This document shows positions 34,109 through 42,663 of a stretch of DNA of 64,000 nt, piece after piece. The notes beneath the pieces are model-generated. The model did not search any database, was not told the origin of the DNA, and was given only the letters and a program-made list of their open reading frames with translations. Made by a program: the position numbers and the translations under genes. The stretch comes from DASZKW01 sp035552775. Lineage in GTDB: Bacteria > Actinomycetota > Acidimicrobiia > Acidimicrobiales > Palsa-688. The first letter of the stretch is position 1. Each line of letters begins with the position of its first letter. The DNA is taken from the NCBI GenBank assembly GCA_035552775.1, contig DASZKW010000097.1:19123-83122 (forward strand), in the 5' to 3' direction.

Positions 34109-34675
34109 TTATCGCCCGAGCATCGCGGCCAACCGGTCGAGCGCCGGGGCATCGTTCGCGATGGGCTTCGCAGGAGCGAACGGGCTCCGGTCAGGAGGGA
34201 TGGCGTCCAGTTTGGGTTTGGTGAAGGCGAGTTCCTGCTCGACCAGATCGTCCGGGAATCTGGCATCCTGGCCGGTGGCGCGGGCCAGGTCCCAGCCGTG
34301 GACCAGGGTCTCGGTGATCCGAAGGTGCAGCGCCACGATCCCCGGGACGGTTCCGAACGGCACGCTGACCATCCGCTGGAGCACACCAGGCGCGGCGAAC
34401 GCCTTCAGCAACGGACCTACCGTCGCCCGGTAGCCCTCGACCAGCGCCGCGGGTGCCGAGGCATCCGGTGCGCCGGCACCGGATGGATCCGGCGCCTCGC
34501 CGCCCAAAGCTCCGATGAAGAGGCGGTTGCCGGCCACGAGGTGGGCTACCAGGTCCCGCACCGTCCACGCCGGGCACGGGGTGGCGGCCGCCCACTGGTC
34601 GGGACGGATCCCGACGATGAGCCGTCCGCATGCATCCAGCGCGCCAGCGAGGTGTTCAACCGGGGACTCTTCCAT
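34109..34675 (-). CDS. TIGR03086-type DinB-fold protein (maleylpyruvate isomerase N-terminal family)
   Basis: Protein of 188 aa with the four-helix DinB-like fold. Recognisable segments are WAAATPCPAWTVRDLVAHLVAGNRLF, carrying the first metal-ligand His, and LRITETLVHGWDLARATGQ, carrying the other His. Family members bind a divalent metal and are thought to act as thiol-dependent, often mycothiol-linked, enzymes. The ATG at 34675 has a strong Shine-Dalgarno (GGAGGAG, 3 nt). It follows the CorA/hypothetical pair on the same strand by 117 bp. The 295 bp beyond its stop, up to the convergent permease gene, hold no feature I can support. Confidence 0.85.
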   Translation of the reverse strand: MEESPVEHLAGALDACGRLIVGIRPDQWAAATPCPAWTVRDLVAHLVAGNRLFIGALGGEAPDPSGAGAPDASAPAALVEGYRATVGPLLKAFAAPGVLQRMVSVPFGTVPGIVALHLRITETLVHGWDLARATGQDARFPDDLVEQELAFTKPKLDAIPPDRSPFAPAKPIANDAPALDRLAAMLGR

Positions 34676-34792
34676 GCTCTCCTCCCGTGTCCTGCCTGTC
34701 TGCCCGGACCTGGGCCAGCATCTGCACGCAGCCGTCTGACCGGTCCCTACCCGCCAAAGTCACCGCCGGAGGTCCCACCATGGCCGGCTTCG

Positions 34793-35167
34793 TCACGATG
34801 GACCCGCCCTGTCTGTGTCGTCGAGATCATCCGTGACGAGCAGCCAGACCAGAGCGGCGACGAAGGGGCCGGGCTTCTGCCTTCGATCGCGGGCCCGGAA
34901 GTCAGCCGCGAGCACGAACGGCCGGTCGCTGTGGACCTGCAACTCGCCGGTCTTGCCATCCAGCGCTGTCATGGCCAGGCTCTGTAACAGTTCATCGGTT
35001 TCCGGAAGGCCCAGGACGTAGCCGTTCAGCAGGGTGTAGTCGAGAGAGGCCGCCACGCTCAGATCGCGATTCCCCTTGATCTCCTGCAGGCGAGCTGCGA
35101 GCGCCCTGTCGAGGAGGGCTGCGAGTGCCGATCTGGCCAGACCCGGGTTCGGCAGATCGGCCTGCAT
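34793..35167 (-). CDS. Small protein of unknown function
   Basis: Protein of about 124 aa with no family I recognise. The first half is helical and basic (ALAALLDRALAARLQEIKGNR), followed by SVAASLDYTLLNGYVLGLPETDELLQSLAM. The C-terminus has VLAADFRARDRR and a hydrophobic VAALVWLLVTDDLDD end. No signal peptide or cysteines. The ATG at 35167 is preceded by GGAG at only 2 nt; an in-frame start at 35317 would overlap the corA 3' end. It lies 109 bp downstream of corA, so a shared transcript is plausible. Coding status rests on codon use and frame integrity. Confidence 0.6.
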   Translation of the reverse strand: MQADLPNPGLARSALAALLDRALAARLQEIKGNRDLSVAASLDYTLLNGYVLGLPETDELLQSLAMTALDGKTGELQVHSDRPFVLAADFRARDRRQKPGPFVAALVWLLVTDDLDDTDRAGPS

Positions 35168-35276
35168 AACTCCTACCGTCCGGTTGAGGAGGCGGCCGAG
35201 GTGTAGCTCATCGCCTGGAATCGTATCCGGCGAAGCATGGCCGGCGGCCGGGTCGCCGCTGGGACGGTCGGGCGCC

Positions 35277-36320
35277 CTACAGCCAATCCTTCCGCTTGAA
35301 AGACAAGTACAGCCCAACGGGACTGGCGACCATGATCGCCACCACCACGGCGAGGCCCCAGTGCTGGGCGAACCCGGGGTAGGGCAGGTTCATCCCCGCG
35401 AAGCCGGTGATGAATGTGGGCACCGCGATGATCGCCGCCCAGCTCGTCACCTTCTTGGAGATGGTGTTCATTCGGTTGCCCTGGATCGTGAGGTTCGTCT
35501 CCATGATGGTCGTGACCAGGTCTCGGAGACTCTCGGTCCACTCGGTGGCGCGGAGCACGTGGTCGTAGATGTCCTGGTAGTACGGCTGCAAGGCCTCGTC
35601 GACGACATGGAGATCACGGCGCAACAACGCGTTGACAACCTCTCTCATCGGGAGCACCACCCGGCGGAGCAACACCACCGATTTGCGCAGCTCGAAACTG
35701 CGCCGTTGCACTGCCCGGTCGGCGGGCTTGTCGGCGAAGAGCTGCCCCTCCAAGGTGTCGAGCTGGTCGTCGAGGGACTCCACCGTGGTGAAGTGGCTGT
35801 CGACGATCACGTCGAGCAGGCCTTGTAGGAGAAAGCCGACCCCGTGGACGCCCAGATCGGCGCTCTGGTCCCACCGGTCGATCACCGTGTCGATGTCGAG
35901 ACCGTCGTCCTTGCGCACGGTGATCAGCGCTGTGGGCGTGATGAAAGCCGCCACCTCGGAGGTGACCAACTCGGCGGTGACGGCGTCGAGCCTCACGACG
36001 TAAGCATTGAGGAACAGGTGGCTCTTGTAGCGGTCCAGCTTGGGGCGCTGCCTCTCCTGCACCGCATCCTCGACTGCCAGCGGGTGGAGCCCGAACTCCT
36101 CGCTGAGGACAGCGAGGTCGGCCTTGTCGGGAGCGCGCAGGTCCAGCCAGACCATGGTCTCGGGCACGTCCAAGTGGTCGCTTACCTCTGCCACCGGGAA
36201 CCCTTCGGCTGCCACCTCGCCGCGGTGGTACAACCTGGTGCGGACCTGGCATTTGGTGGGTGACGACCGCGACACACTCAGAGCGTCGGGAGCGTCGATA
36301 CCGTCGGAGGGGGTTTCCAC
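35277..36320 (-). CDS. corA: CorA-family magnesium/cobalt transporter
   Basis: Membrane transporter of 347 aa. A large N-terminal cytosolic funnel (about 1-285) includes EEFGLHPLAVEDAVQERQRPKLDRY. Two C-terminal helices follow, the first ending in the signature FAGMNLPYPG (GMN selectivity loop). It should form homopentamers that admit Mg2+. The GTG at 36320 is followed by a short acidic start; TACGTT lies 8 nt upstream. It is divergent from the epimerase gene, starts 42 bp apart. Confidence 0.92.
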   Translation of the reverse strand: METPSDGIDAPDALSVSRSSPTKCQVRTRLYHRGEVAAEGFPVAEVSDHLDVPETMVWLDLRAPDKADLAVLSEEFGLHPLAVEDAVQERQRPKLDRYKSHLFLNAYVVRLDAVTAELVTSEVAAFITPTALITVRKDDGLDIDTVIDRWDQSADLGVHGVGFLLQGLLDVIVDSHFTTVESLDDQLDTLEGQLFADKPADRAVQRRSFELRKSVVLLRRVVLPMREVVNALLRRDLHVVDEALQPYYQDIYDHVLRATEWTESLRDLVTTIMETNLTIQGNRMNTISKKVTSWAAIIAVPTFITGFAGMNLPYPGFAQHWGLAVVVAIMVASPVGLYLSFKRKDWL

Positions 36321-36328
36321 CCCAGTCG

Positions 36329-36334
36329 AACGTA
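36329..36334 (-). promoter_or_regulatory. Candidate leaderless -10 (TACGTT) for corA
   Basis: TACGTT ends 8 nt before the GTG at 36320, inside the 41-bp region shared with the divergent epimerase gene. Confidence 0.4.
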
Positions 36335-36361
36335 ATGGGCCGGGTTATGAGACTGTGTGAC

Positions 36362-37396
36362 ATGTCCGAACCGTCCGCCCTCGTCACCGGGGCAACAGGC
36401 TTCATCGGTGCCCGGCTGGTACCCGCCCTCCTCGCAGACCGTTGGCAGGTACGAGCGGTGGGCCGCCGATCGCGGCCCTCCTGGATGCCGGCCGAGGTCG
36501 ACTACCGCAGGATCGACCTGGCCGAAGGAGGCGCCCTGGAAGGGCTGGGCGCCGGCATCACCCACGTATTCCATCTGGCCGGCGCGTCCAGTTCGCTGTC
36601 GTCAACCGAGGACATGCACCAGTCCAACGTCGTGGCTACCAACCGGCTGCTGTCGTCCCTGGTGGACGGAGATACTCATCGCCTGGTGTACCTCAGCTCG
36701 ACATCGATATACGGGGAGGAGGAGCAGCTGCCGCTCCCGGTCAGCGAGGACGTGGACCCCCATCCCAGCCGGGGTTACGGCAAGGCAAAATGGCAAGCCG
36801 AGCAGGCGGTGTGGTCCGCCGGCGAATCGGGACTCGCGGTGTCGGTCGTACGGCCGGTCACGGTCTACGGGCCCGGTAACGTCAAACTCCTCGGCAGCGC
36901 CGTCCTGGACACGGCGATCGAGCGCTACGCCGGTCTTGGGCGGCTCGTGGTCCACGACGAACCCGTCGAGCAGCGCCTGGTCCACGTTGATGATGTCGTA
37001 CACGCCCTGCTTCACCTGGCCGGATACGCGGATGCCGCCGGGAAGGCGTTCAACCTGGTCCTACCCGACTACCCGACCAGCCACCGGATCGTCGAGATCC
37101 TGGGCGCCTTGTTCGACTTGACACCGGAGTTGGCCGAAGACCCGGAGGCGGGACCGACCTATGAACAACGTTCGGCCCTGCGCTCCGAGATGCTTGCTAA
37201 GGGGATGCAACCCGACATCTTGTTGACGAAGGAGCGCTTCCGGTTCCTGCGCAAGGCCAATCGGAACAATCGGCTGAGCGTCGACGCTTTGATGTCGACC
37301 GGTTTCCGCTTCGAGCACACGGATCTGGAAGCCTCGATCGCCCAGACGGTGAAGTGGTACATGGAGCATCGTTGGATCCCAGGTGACGCGCCCTGA
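36362..37396 (+). CDS. NAD-dependent epimerase/dehydratase family protein
   Basis: Extended short-chain dehydrogenase of 344 aa. The nucleotide motif GATGFIGARLV is at residues 9-19, LVYLSSTSIYGEEE carries the catalytic Ser, and GYGKAKWQAEQ is the YxxxK pair. VRPVTVYGPGN and RLVHVDDVVHAL are sugar-nucleotide-type substrate segments. It probably modifies a nucleotide sugar or a steroid/terpenoid-like alcohol. The ATG at 36362 is chosen because the Rossmann strand starts within ten residues; upstream ATGs overlap the corA promoter. It stands alone between divergent corA and convergent DinB-like genes. Confidence 0.88.
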   Translation: MSEPSALVTGATGFIGARLVPALLADRWQVRAVGRRSRPSWMPAEVDYRRIDLAEGGALEGLGAGITHVFHLAGASSSLSSTEDMHQSNVVATNRLLSSLVDGDTHRLVYLSSTSIYGEEEQLPLPVSEDVDPHPSRGYGKAKWQAEQAVWSAGESGLAVSVVRPVTVYGPGNVKLLGSAVLDTAIERYAGLGRLVVHDEPVEQRLVHVDDVVHALLHLAGYADAAGKAFNLVLPDYPTSHRIVEILGALFDLTPELAEDPEAGPTYEQRSALRSEMLAKGMQPDILLTKERFRFLRKANRNNRLSVDALMSTGFRFEHTDLEASIAQTVKWYMEHRWIPGDAP

Positions 37397-37421
37397 GGAC
37401 CCCGGGTGGTGGGCCGCGGAC

Positions 37422-37928
37422 TCAGTCAGCGAGGAGACCCCGCACGTAGGCAGCCTGGCCGGCGTGCTGCAGGCTGTCGCCGGCGACGCTGACCAGTCGG
37501 ACACCGAGTGTGACGGGCGGATCCCACCTCCTGTCGACGATGCGATCGAGGTCCGCCGCGGTGAGCTCCTCCAGCATCGAGCGGGTGCGGCCGTCGACCG
37601 CATCCATGTATGCGACGAGCACGCCCGTCCCGTCGGGCCGGACCGCCGACACCTCGTCGCCAGAGTGGCCGTAGCCGGTGTTCGACGGGTCGGGGTCGAG
37701 CCCGAACCGGCGAGCCCAGTCGCCACCGACCCAGACCTGGTCGCTCCCGCGAACCTCGGCGACGTGGTGGTCCTGGACGCGGGAGAGGTGCCACACGAGC
37801 CAGGCGATCGGGTTGGCGCCCGGCGACGGTGCTCGGATCAGGTCCGCCTCGCCGACACCCTCCACGGCGTGGCGCACCAGGGGAGGAATACGGCCGTAGA
37901 GCTCGACGAGCAACGAGGAGACGTCCAT
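37422..37928 (-). CDS. DinB superfamily (DUF664-like) protein
   Basis: Four-helix DinB-fold protein of 168 aa. The expected metal-ligand histidines appear in WLVWHLSRVQDHHVAEV and in SVAGDSLQHAGQAAYVRGLL near the C-terminus. Many actinobacterial members are metal- and mycothiol-dependent enzymes of unknown substrate. The ATG follows the ArsR-AHSA1 gene by 21 bp on the same strand, so it should be expressed from the operator-controlled promoter upstream of that gene. Confidence 0.85.
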   Translation of the reverse strand: MDVSSLLVELYGRIPPLVRHAVEGVGEADLIRAPSPGANPIAWLVWHLSRVQDHHVAEVRGSDQVWVGGDWARRFGLDPDPSNTGYGHSGDEVSAVRPDGTGVLVAYMDAVDGRTRSMLEELTAADLDRIVDRRWDPPVTLGVRLVSVAGDSLQHAGQAAYVRGLLAD

Positions 37929-37949
37929 CCACCGATTCCACCACGTCCA

Positions 37950-38702
37950 TCAGCTGTACATCAGGGAACCAGGCGTCGTGAGTAGCTCGCCCGTCTCCAG
38001 CCAGGTCTTCAGGCCGGAGAGAATCATCGGCCAGCCGCCGTACAGCTCGTCGTTGGCACCGTCGCGCAGCTGGTCGTGGGTCACGGTCAGGCGGCACGAG
38101 TCGCCGATCGGTTCGATCTCCCAGGTGACCCTCGAGGTGCCCTCGCTCTTCACGTCGTCGCTCCAGAGGGCAACCATGCTCTGCACCAGGCGCCGCGGAG
38201 GGTCGACCTCGAGATTGTCCCCCTCCCCCAGTAGCCCGCCGGCACCCGGGTGGCCCATCTCATAACGCGACCCGGGGGTCCAGTCCGAGGTGACCCGGGC
38301 GCCGAAGTTGTACTTGCTCCTGATCTCGCCGTCGGTGATCGCCTCCCATAGACGCTCGGGGCTCGTGCGGATGTAGATCTCGAAAACCTTCTCCATCGGA
38401 CTCTCCAGTCTGTGTTTGAGGTCGCTGAGGGCGCCGGCCCAGGGCTCGGCGTACTTGCTCACCCACCGGTCGTGGACGAGCCGGATCGGGACCGCGTTCA
38501 GGAAGTGGAGCTTTTGGCGACCCTGCCTTCTGGAAACGACCAGGCCGGCTCCCTCGAGCTGCTTGAGGTGCTTCATCACGCCGAAGCGCGTCATCGAGAA
38601 GCGCTCCTCCAGTGCGCTCAACGTCTGGCCGTCCCTGCGGAAAAGCTCGTCGAGGAGGCTCCGCCGCGTCGGATCGGCCAGGGCTCTGAACACTGCGTCC
38701 AC
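37950..38702 (-). CDS. ArsR-family helix-turn-helix fused to an AHSA1/START-like domain
   Basis: Protein of 250 aa. Residues 1-90 are a winged helix of the ArsR type without the metal-binding ELCVCDL motif: FRALADPTRRSLLDELFRRDG, then RFGVMKHLKQLEGAGLVVSRR as recognition helix. Residues 105-250 are an AHSA1/SRPBCC domain (YIRTSPERLWEAITDGE, WTPGSRYEM, WEIEPIGDSCRLTVTHDQL), a hydrophobic-ligand cavity fold. The fusion suggests a ligand-responsive repressor. The GTG at 38702 is preferred because the HTH starts there and a -10 box lies 7 nt upstream; starting at GTG 38732 would put the operator inside the coding region. Confidence 0.9.
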   Translation of the reverse strand: MDAVFRALADPTRRSLLDELFRRDGQTLSALEERFSMTRFGVMKHLKQLEGAGLVVSRRQGRQKLHFLNAVPIRLVHDRWVSKYAEPWAGALSDLKHRLESPMEKVFEIYIRTSPERLWEAITDGEIRSKYNFGARVTSDWTPGSRYEMGHPGAGGLLGEGDNLEVDPPRRLVQSMVALWSDDVKSEGTSRVTWEIEPIGDSCRLTVTHDQLRDGANDELYGGWPMILSGLKTWLETGELLTTPGSLMYS

Positions 38703-38709
38703 GCGGCAA

Positions 38710-38739
38710 ACTATATGTGACTCTTTAGTCACCTGTCAA
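38710..38739 (-). promoter_or_regulatory. Promoter with operator palindrome filling the -35/-10 spacer
   Basis: On the minus strand TTGACA (38734-38739) is an exact consensus -35, followed by an 18-nt spacer and TATAGT (38710-38715) as -10. Seven nt further is the GTG of the ArsR-AHSA1 gene, so the transcript is probably leaderless. Inside the spacer lies GTGACTaaagAGTCAC (38717-38732), perfect 6-bp arms around 4 nt. A dimer bound there would block RNA polymerase, the standard arrangement for an autorepressed ArsR-type gene. Confidence 0.8.
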
Positions 38740-38900
38740 GCCACCTGGCCGGTGGTCCGTCCTCCAGGGGGGGCGTGACGCACCTCATCGGTGGGTAGGA
38801 GGGGTGGGATGCGAGCTGGCATGGCGCCGCCCGGAGCCAGCGGAGCCAGGCGGGCGGGCACGGCGCATGCAAAAAGTGGGCGCGCAGCCATGGGTATTGC

Positions 38901-40079
38901 ATGAGCACGGAGGTCGGCAACGACGACCGCTCGCACGGGGCTGTCTTGGGGGGCGAGGACCCCCAAGAGGTCCTCGACAAGATTCAGGAGAGCGCCGCGG
39001 CCGAGGCCGGGGCCTCCGAGGACCACGAGTACGGCCGCATAGGACGACCCTTCGATCACCGCTCGCCCTATTTCGTGGGGCTCCTGGGCGCGTTGGGGGT
39101 GGCGACGGCATTTGTGCTGGCGTGGGTCGTCTATACCGCCGGCCACGTCCTCACCTTGATCGGTTTGGCGTTTTTCATCGCCGTGGGTCTCGACCCGGCG
39201 GTGACCTGGTTGGCCCGCCATGGCCTACCCCGCTGGATTGCGGTGGTGGCCGTCCTGCTCGTCACCGTGGGTTCGGTGTTCGCCTTCATCGCCCTTGCTC
39301 TTCCGGTCGTGATCACGCAGGGCACCCAACTGGCGCATCAGATCCCGCACTACCTACAAGTTCTGAACAATCAGCACTCGACCCTGGGCAAGCTCAACGC
39401 CAAACACCACATCGTCACCCGCCTGCAGAACTTCATCAACAACGCAGGCGGTTCCTCGGTCAGCAGCGGGGTGGTGGGTGTGGGCAAGGCCGTCTTCGGC
39501 GTCGTCTACTCGGTCCTCGTCGTGACCGTGCTGTCGGCTTACCTGCTGGCCGACATGCCCCGCTTCAAGCGCGGCCTTTACCAACTTGCCCCCAGGAGCC
39601 GGCGTGCCCGCATGGTGCTGCTCACCGACGAGGTCCTGGCCAGGGTCGGTGGCTACGTCCTCGGCAACCTGGCGATCTCGCTCATCTCGGCGGTGGGCAC
39701 CGCGCTGTGGGCCCTCATCTTCGGCATCCCTTACCCGCTGCTGCTGGGGCTCATGGTCGGTCTGTTCGACCTCATCCCGATCGTGGGCTCCACGGTGGCC
39801 GGCGTCATAGTCGCGCTCGTCGCCCTCGCGGCCGTCTCGCTCCCGGTGGCGCTCGCCACCGCCGTGTTCTACCTGGTGTACCGGTTCCTGGAGGACTACG
39901 TGCTCACGCCGCGGATCATGGCCCGCACGGTGGACGTACCCGGATTGGTGACGGTGGTGGCCGTCCTGTTCGGGGGCGCCCTCCTCGGCATCGTCGGGGC
40001 CCTGGTCGCGATCCCGGCCGCCGCCGCCATCAAACTGCTACTACGAGAACTGGCCGTGCCCCGCCTGGAACAGAGCTGA
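38901..40079 (+). CDS. AI-2E family transporter (UPF0118)
   Basis: Polytopic membrane protein of 392 aa. An acidic N-terminal tail of about 55 residues precedes a pair of helices (VGLLGALGVATAFVLAWVVY and VLTLIGLAFFIAVGLDP). A third helix and the soluble coiled segment follow, then the C-terminal helix cluster with LGLMVGLFDLIPIVGSTVAG, the family's conserved DxIPxxG motif. Family members move quorum signals, ions or other small solutes; no specific substrate can be inferred. It is divergent from the ArsR-AHSA1 gene with 198 bp between starts. I see no Shine-Dalgarno or close -10 before this ATG. Confidence 0.88.
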   Translation: MSTEVGNDDRSHGAVLGGEDPQEVLDKIQESAAAEAGASEDHEYGRIGRPFDHRSPYFVGLLGALGVATAFVLAWVVYTAGHVLTLIGLAFFIAVGLDPAVTWLARHGLPRWIAVVAVLLVTVGSVFAFIALALPVVITQGTQLAHQIPHYLQVLNNQHSTLGKLNAKHHIVTRLQNFINNAGGSSVSSGVVGVGKAVFGVVYSVLVVTVLSAYLLADMPRFKRGLYQLAPRSRRARMVLLTDEVLARVGGYVLGNLAISLISAVGTALWALIFGIPYPLLLGLMVGLFDLIPIVGSTVAGVIVALVALAAVSLPVALATAVFYLVYRFLEDYVLTPRIMARTVDVPGLVTVVAVLFGGALLGIVGALVAIPAAAAIKLLLRELAVPRLEQS

Positions 40080-40134
40080 CCGCTATAAACGCCGCTGGTC
40101 GCCGAGTCGCCACTGTCGACCCGCTTCCAGCCCG

Positions 40135-40140
40135 TAGCCT
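40135..40140 (+). promoter_or_regulatory. Candidate leaderless -10 (TAGCCT) for the F420 oxidoreductase gene
   Basis: TAGCCT is followed by 8 nt and the ATG at 40149, in the 69-bp gap after the AI-2E-family gene. It suggests a separate promoter despite the short gap. Confidence 0.4.
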
Positions 40141-40148
40141 CGCCGACC

Positions 40149-41051
40149 ATGACAGACGACGACCGCTTTGCCATCGGCAGGATCGGCGTGTGGACCGGCG
40201 CCCTCGACTTCGTACCCGCGTCGCGGGCCCAGGAACTGGCCGTGGAGATCGAGGGACTCGGCTACGCCGCCATCTGGGTCCCAGAGGTCGCCGGGCGCGA
40301 CCCGTTCGTGCATTGTGCTTTGCTCCTGTCCGCCACCGAGCGAATCGTAAGCGCGACGGGCATAGCCAACATTTGGGCACGCGACGCGGTAACCATGGCC
40401 GGCGCAGCCAAGGCCGTGACCGAGGCGTTCCCCGAGCGCTTCCTGCTAGGCCTCGGGGTCAGCCACCACACCCTGGTTGAGGACCTGAGGGGCCACACCT
40501 ATGCCAAGCCGTTGTCGGCCATGAGGACCTACCTGGCGGCGATGGACGAGGCGCCGTACACCTCAGCGCGCCCCACCACCCCGGTGCGCCGGGTCCTGGC
40601 CGCCCTCGGACCGAGGATGCTCGAACTGGCCGCGGCGCGCGCCGACGGGGCTCACTCGTACTTCGTCACCCCGGAGCACACCGCGGTGGCCCGCGCCGCC
40701 CTCGGCCACGGCCTGCTGTGCGTGGAGCAGGCGATCGTGCTCGAAACCGACCCGGAGGCGGCCCGGCGCATCGCTCGGGCCCACATGGCGACGTATCTCC
40801 GCCTGCCCAACTACGCCAACAACGTGCGCCGGCTCGGCTTCGGCGAGGGTGACCTGGCCGAAGGAGGCAGCGACCGCCTCGTCGACGCCATAGTGGCATG
40901 GGGGGACGTGGACACGGTCACCTCGCGCGTCGGCGCCCAGCTCGCCGCCGGCGCCGACCACGTGTGCGTCCAGGCCCTCGACGAAAAGTCCCGGCGGGTC
41001 CCAGTGGAACAGTGGCGCCGTCTCGGTCCCGCGCTCGCCGAACTGGCCTGA
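40149..41051 (+). CDS. LLM-class F420-dependent oxidoreductase
   Basis: Luciferase-like monooxygenase-fold protein of 300 aa resembling the TIGR03620 group of probable F420-dependent enzymes. Recognisable parts are IGVWTGALDFVPASRAQELAVEIE at the start, YAAIWVPEVAGRDP, NIWARDAVTMAGAAKAVTEAFPERFLLGLGVSHH, and the C-terminal VDAIVAWGDVDTV. The barrel is complete and no signal peptide is present. It likely transfers a hydride to or from F420 on an unknown organic substrate. F420 use is an inference from family; an FMN-dependent member cannot be ruled out. Confidence 0.85.
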   Translation: MTDDDRFAIGRIGVWTGALDFVPASRAQELAVEIEGLGYAAIWVPEVAGRDPFVHCALLLSATERIVSATGIANIWARDAVTMAGAAKAVTEAFPERFLLGLGVSHHTLVEDLRGHTYAKPLSAMRTYLAAMDEAPYTSARPTTPVRRVLAALGPRMLELAAARADGAHSYFVTPEHTAVARAALGHGLLCVEQAIVLETDPEAARRIARAHMATYLRLPNYANNVRRLGFGEGDLAEGGSDRLVDAIVAWGDVDTVTSRVGAQLAAGADHVCVQALDEKSRRVPVEQWRRLGPALAELA

Positions 41052-41106
41052 GCGACTCACCCCCGCCGCCGCCGAACCGGCCAGCGCGACGGTGCCGTCG
41101 GCGCGA

Positions 41107-42648
41107 CTACTCGACGGAGGCTCGTAGCTCCTTTTTCAGGACCTTGCCTGTCGGTCCCTTGGGAAGGTCGTCGACGAAGCGGACCTCCCGAGGGTACTTG
41201 TAGGCGGCTAGGCGCTCCTTGGCGTAGGCGATCACCTCCTCTGCGCTCGGCGACTCCCCCTCCCGGGCGACGACGAAGGCAACCACTTCCTCACCCAGAC
41301 GTTCGTCGGGCCGTCCAATGACGGCCACCTCGACGAGGCCGGGATGCTCGTAGAGGACCTCCTCCACCTCCCGCGGGTACACGTTGTATCCGCCCCGGAT
41401 CACGAGGTCCTTCTTGCGGTCCACGATGAAGTAGAAGCCATCGTCGTCCATGTAGGCGAGGTCACCGGTGTGGAACCAGCCGTTGCGCATCGCCGCGGCG
41501 GTGTCCTCGGGACGGCCGTGGTACCCCTTCATGATGTTGTGACCCCGGATCACGATCTCGCCCACGTGGTCCTCGCCGGGGGGCAGGGCGACGTCGTCGT
41601 CGTCGACCACCCGCATCTCGACACCCCATAGGGGTTTGCCCACCGACAGGACCTTGCGCTCGCCGGCGCTGCGGTTGAAGCTCGCCCCGCTGGCCGTCTC
41701 CGACAGCCCGTAGCCCTCCAGTATCACCACGGGGAACTCCTCCTCGAAGGCGCGCATGACCTCACCGGGCATGGAGGCCCCACCGGACACGGCGACGCGC
41801 ACGCTCGACAGGTCTCGCCCCGAACGGTCGGCGGCGAGGATGCCCTGGAACATGGTGGGCACTCCCAGGAACACCGTCACCTTGTCGCCCTCGATGGCGT
41901 CGAGGACCGATGCCACCTCGAAGCGGGGCACTATCGAAACGGTGGCGCCGAAGCGGGTGGTGAGGTTGAGCACGCTCGACAAGCCGAAGACGTGGAAAAA
42001 GGGCAGCACTCCCAAGGCGACGTCGTCGTGGCGGCACCCGAACAGCTCACCGGCCACGGTGCAGTTCATGTAGAGCTGGAAATGGGAGAGCTCGGCTCCC
42101 TTGGGGCGACCGGTCGTGCCGCTCGTGTAGATCATGACGGCGGTGTCGGTGGGGTCGGTCGCGGCAATGTCGCCCCGCACCGGGTCCGGCGCGCACTCAG
42201 CCAGGAGATCGTCGAAGGGGTGCATGCCGGGGGGCACCGGCGCGTCGCTGCCGGGAAAGGGGACCACGAACCTTCTCACGTCGGGTAGCTCGGCGGTAGC
42301 GCCGGCCGCCTCGTCGGTGAACATCTCGAAGGCGATCAGTGCCTTGGCTCCCGAGTCGCCCAGGTGGTACCCGATCTCGGGGGCCTTGAGCAACGGGTTG
42401 AGCGGCACCATCACCAGTCCGGCCTTGAGGATGCCGAAGTAGGCCATCACGAACTCCGGCAGGTTGGGCAGGCAGACCGCCACCCGGTCACCCGCCGCCA
42501 GGCCCAATCCGATCAGGTTGCCCGCCAGCGCCGTCGACCGCCCGTCGATTTCGGCGTAGCTCATGGGTTGGCCCAGGAATTTTAGGCAGGGTCTGTCCGG
42601 TGTGGCCGTCGCTTGCTCGCGGATTACCGTCGCAAGGTTGAAGCTCAT
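41107..42648 (-). CDS. Long-chain acyl-CoA synthetase / AMP-binding ligase
   Basis: Adenylate-forming ligase of 513 aa. The P-loop is MIYTSGTTGRPKGAELSH, the A5 motif VILEGYGLSETAS, the A8 hinge DRKKDLVIRGGYNVYPREVEEVL, and the catalytic lysine is in PTGKVLKKEL. It activates a fatty or other carboxylic acid to the CoA thioester. The ATG at 42648 is chosen because homologues begin at MSFNLATVIREQA; TAGAGT lies 5 nt upstream. It is divergent from the lipase-like gene, only 15 bp between starts, so the two promoters overlap. The pairing suggests acyl chains released from esters are re-activated here. Confidence 0.9.
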   Translation of the reverse strand: MSFNLATVIREQATATPDRPCLKFLGQPMSYAEIDGRSTALAGNLIGLGLAAGDRVAVCLPNLPEFVMAYFGILKAGLVMVPLNPLLKAPEIGYHLGDSGAKALIAFEMFTDEAAGATAELPDVRRFVVPFPGSDAPVPPGMHPFDDLLAECAPDPVRGDIAATDPTDTAVMIYTSGTTGRPKGAELSHFQLYMNCTVAGELFGCRHDDVALGVLPFFHVFGLSSVLNLTTRFGATVSIVPRFEVASVLDAIEGDKVTVFLGVPTMFQGILAADRSGRDLSSVRVAVSGGASMPGEVMRAFEEEFPVVILEGYGLSETASGASFNRSAGERKVLSVGKPLWGVEMRVVDDDDVALPPGEDHVGEIVIRGHNIMKGYHGRPEDTAAAMRNGWFHTGDLAYMDDDGFYFIVDRKKDLVIRGGYNVYPREVEEVLYEHPGLVEVAVIGRPDERLGEEVVAFVVAREGESPSAEEVIAYAKERLAAYKYPREVRFVDDLPKGPTGKVLKKELRASVE

Positions 42649-42653
42649 GGGAA

Positions 42654-42659
42654 ACTCTA
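42654..42659 (-). promoter_or_regulatory. Candidate -10 (TAGAGT) for the acyl-CoA ligase
   Basis: TAGAGT ends 5 nt before the ATG at 42648 and 4 nt from the divergent ATG at 42664, so only one of the two promoters can easily be occupied at a time. Confidence 0.35.
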
Positions 42660-42663
42660 CGAC

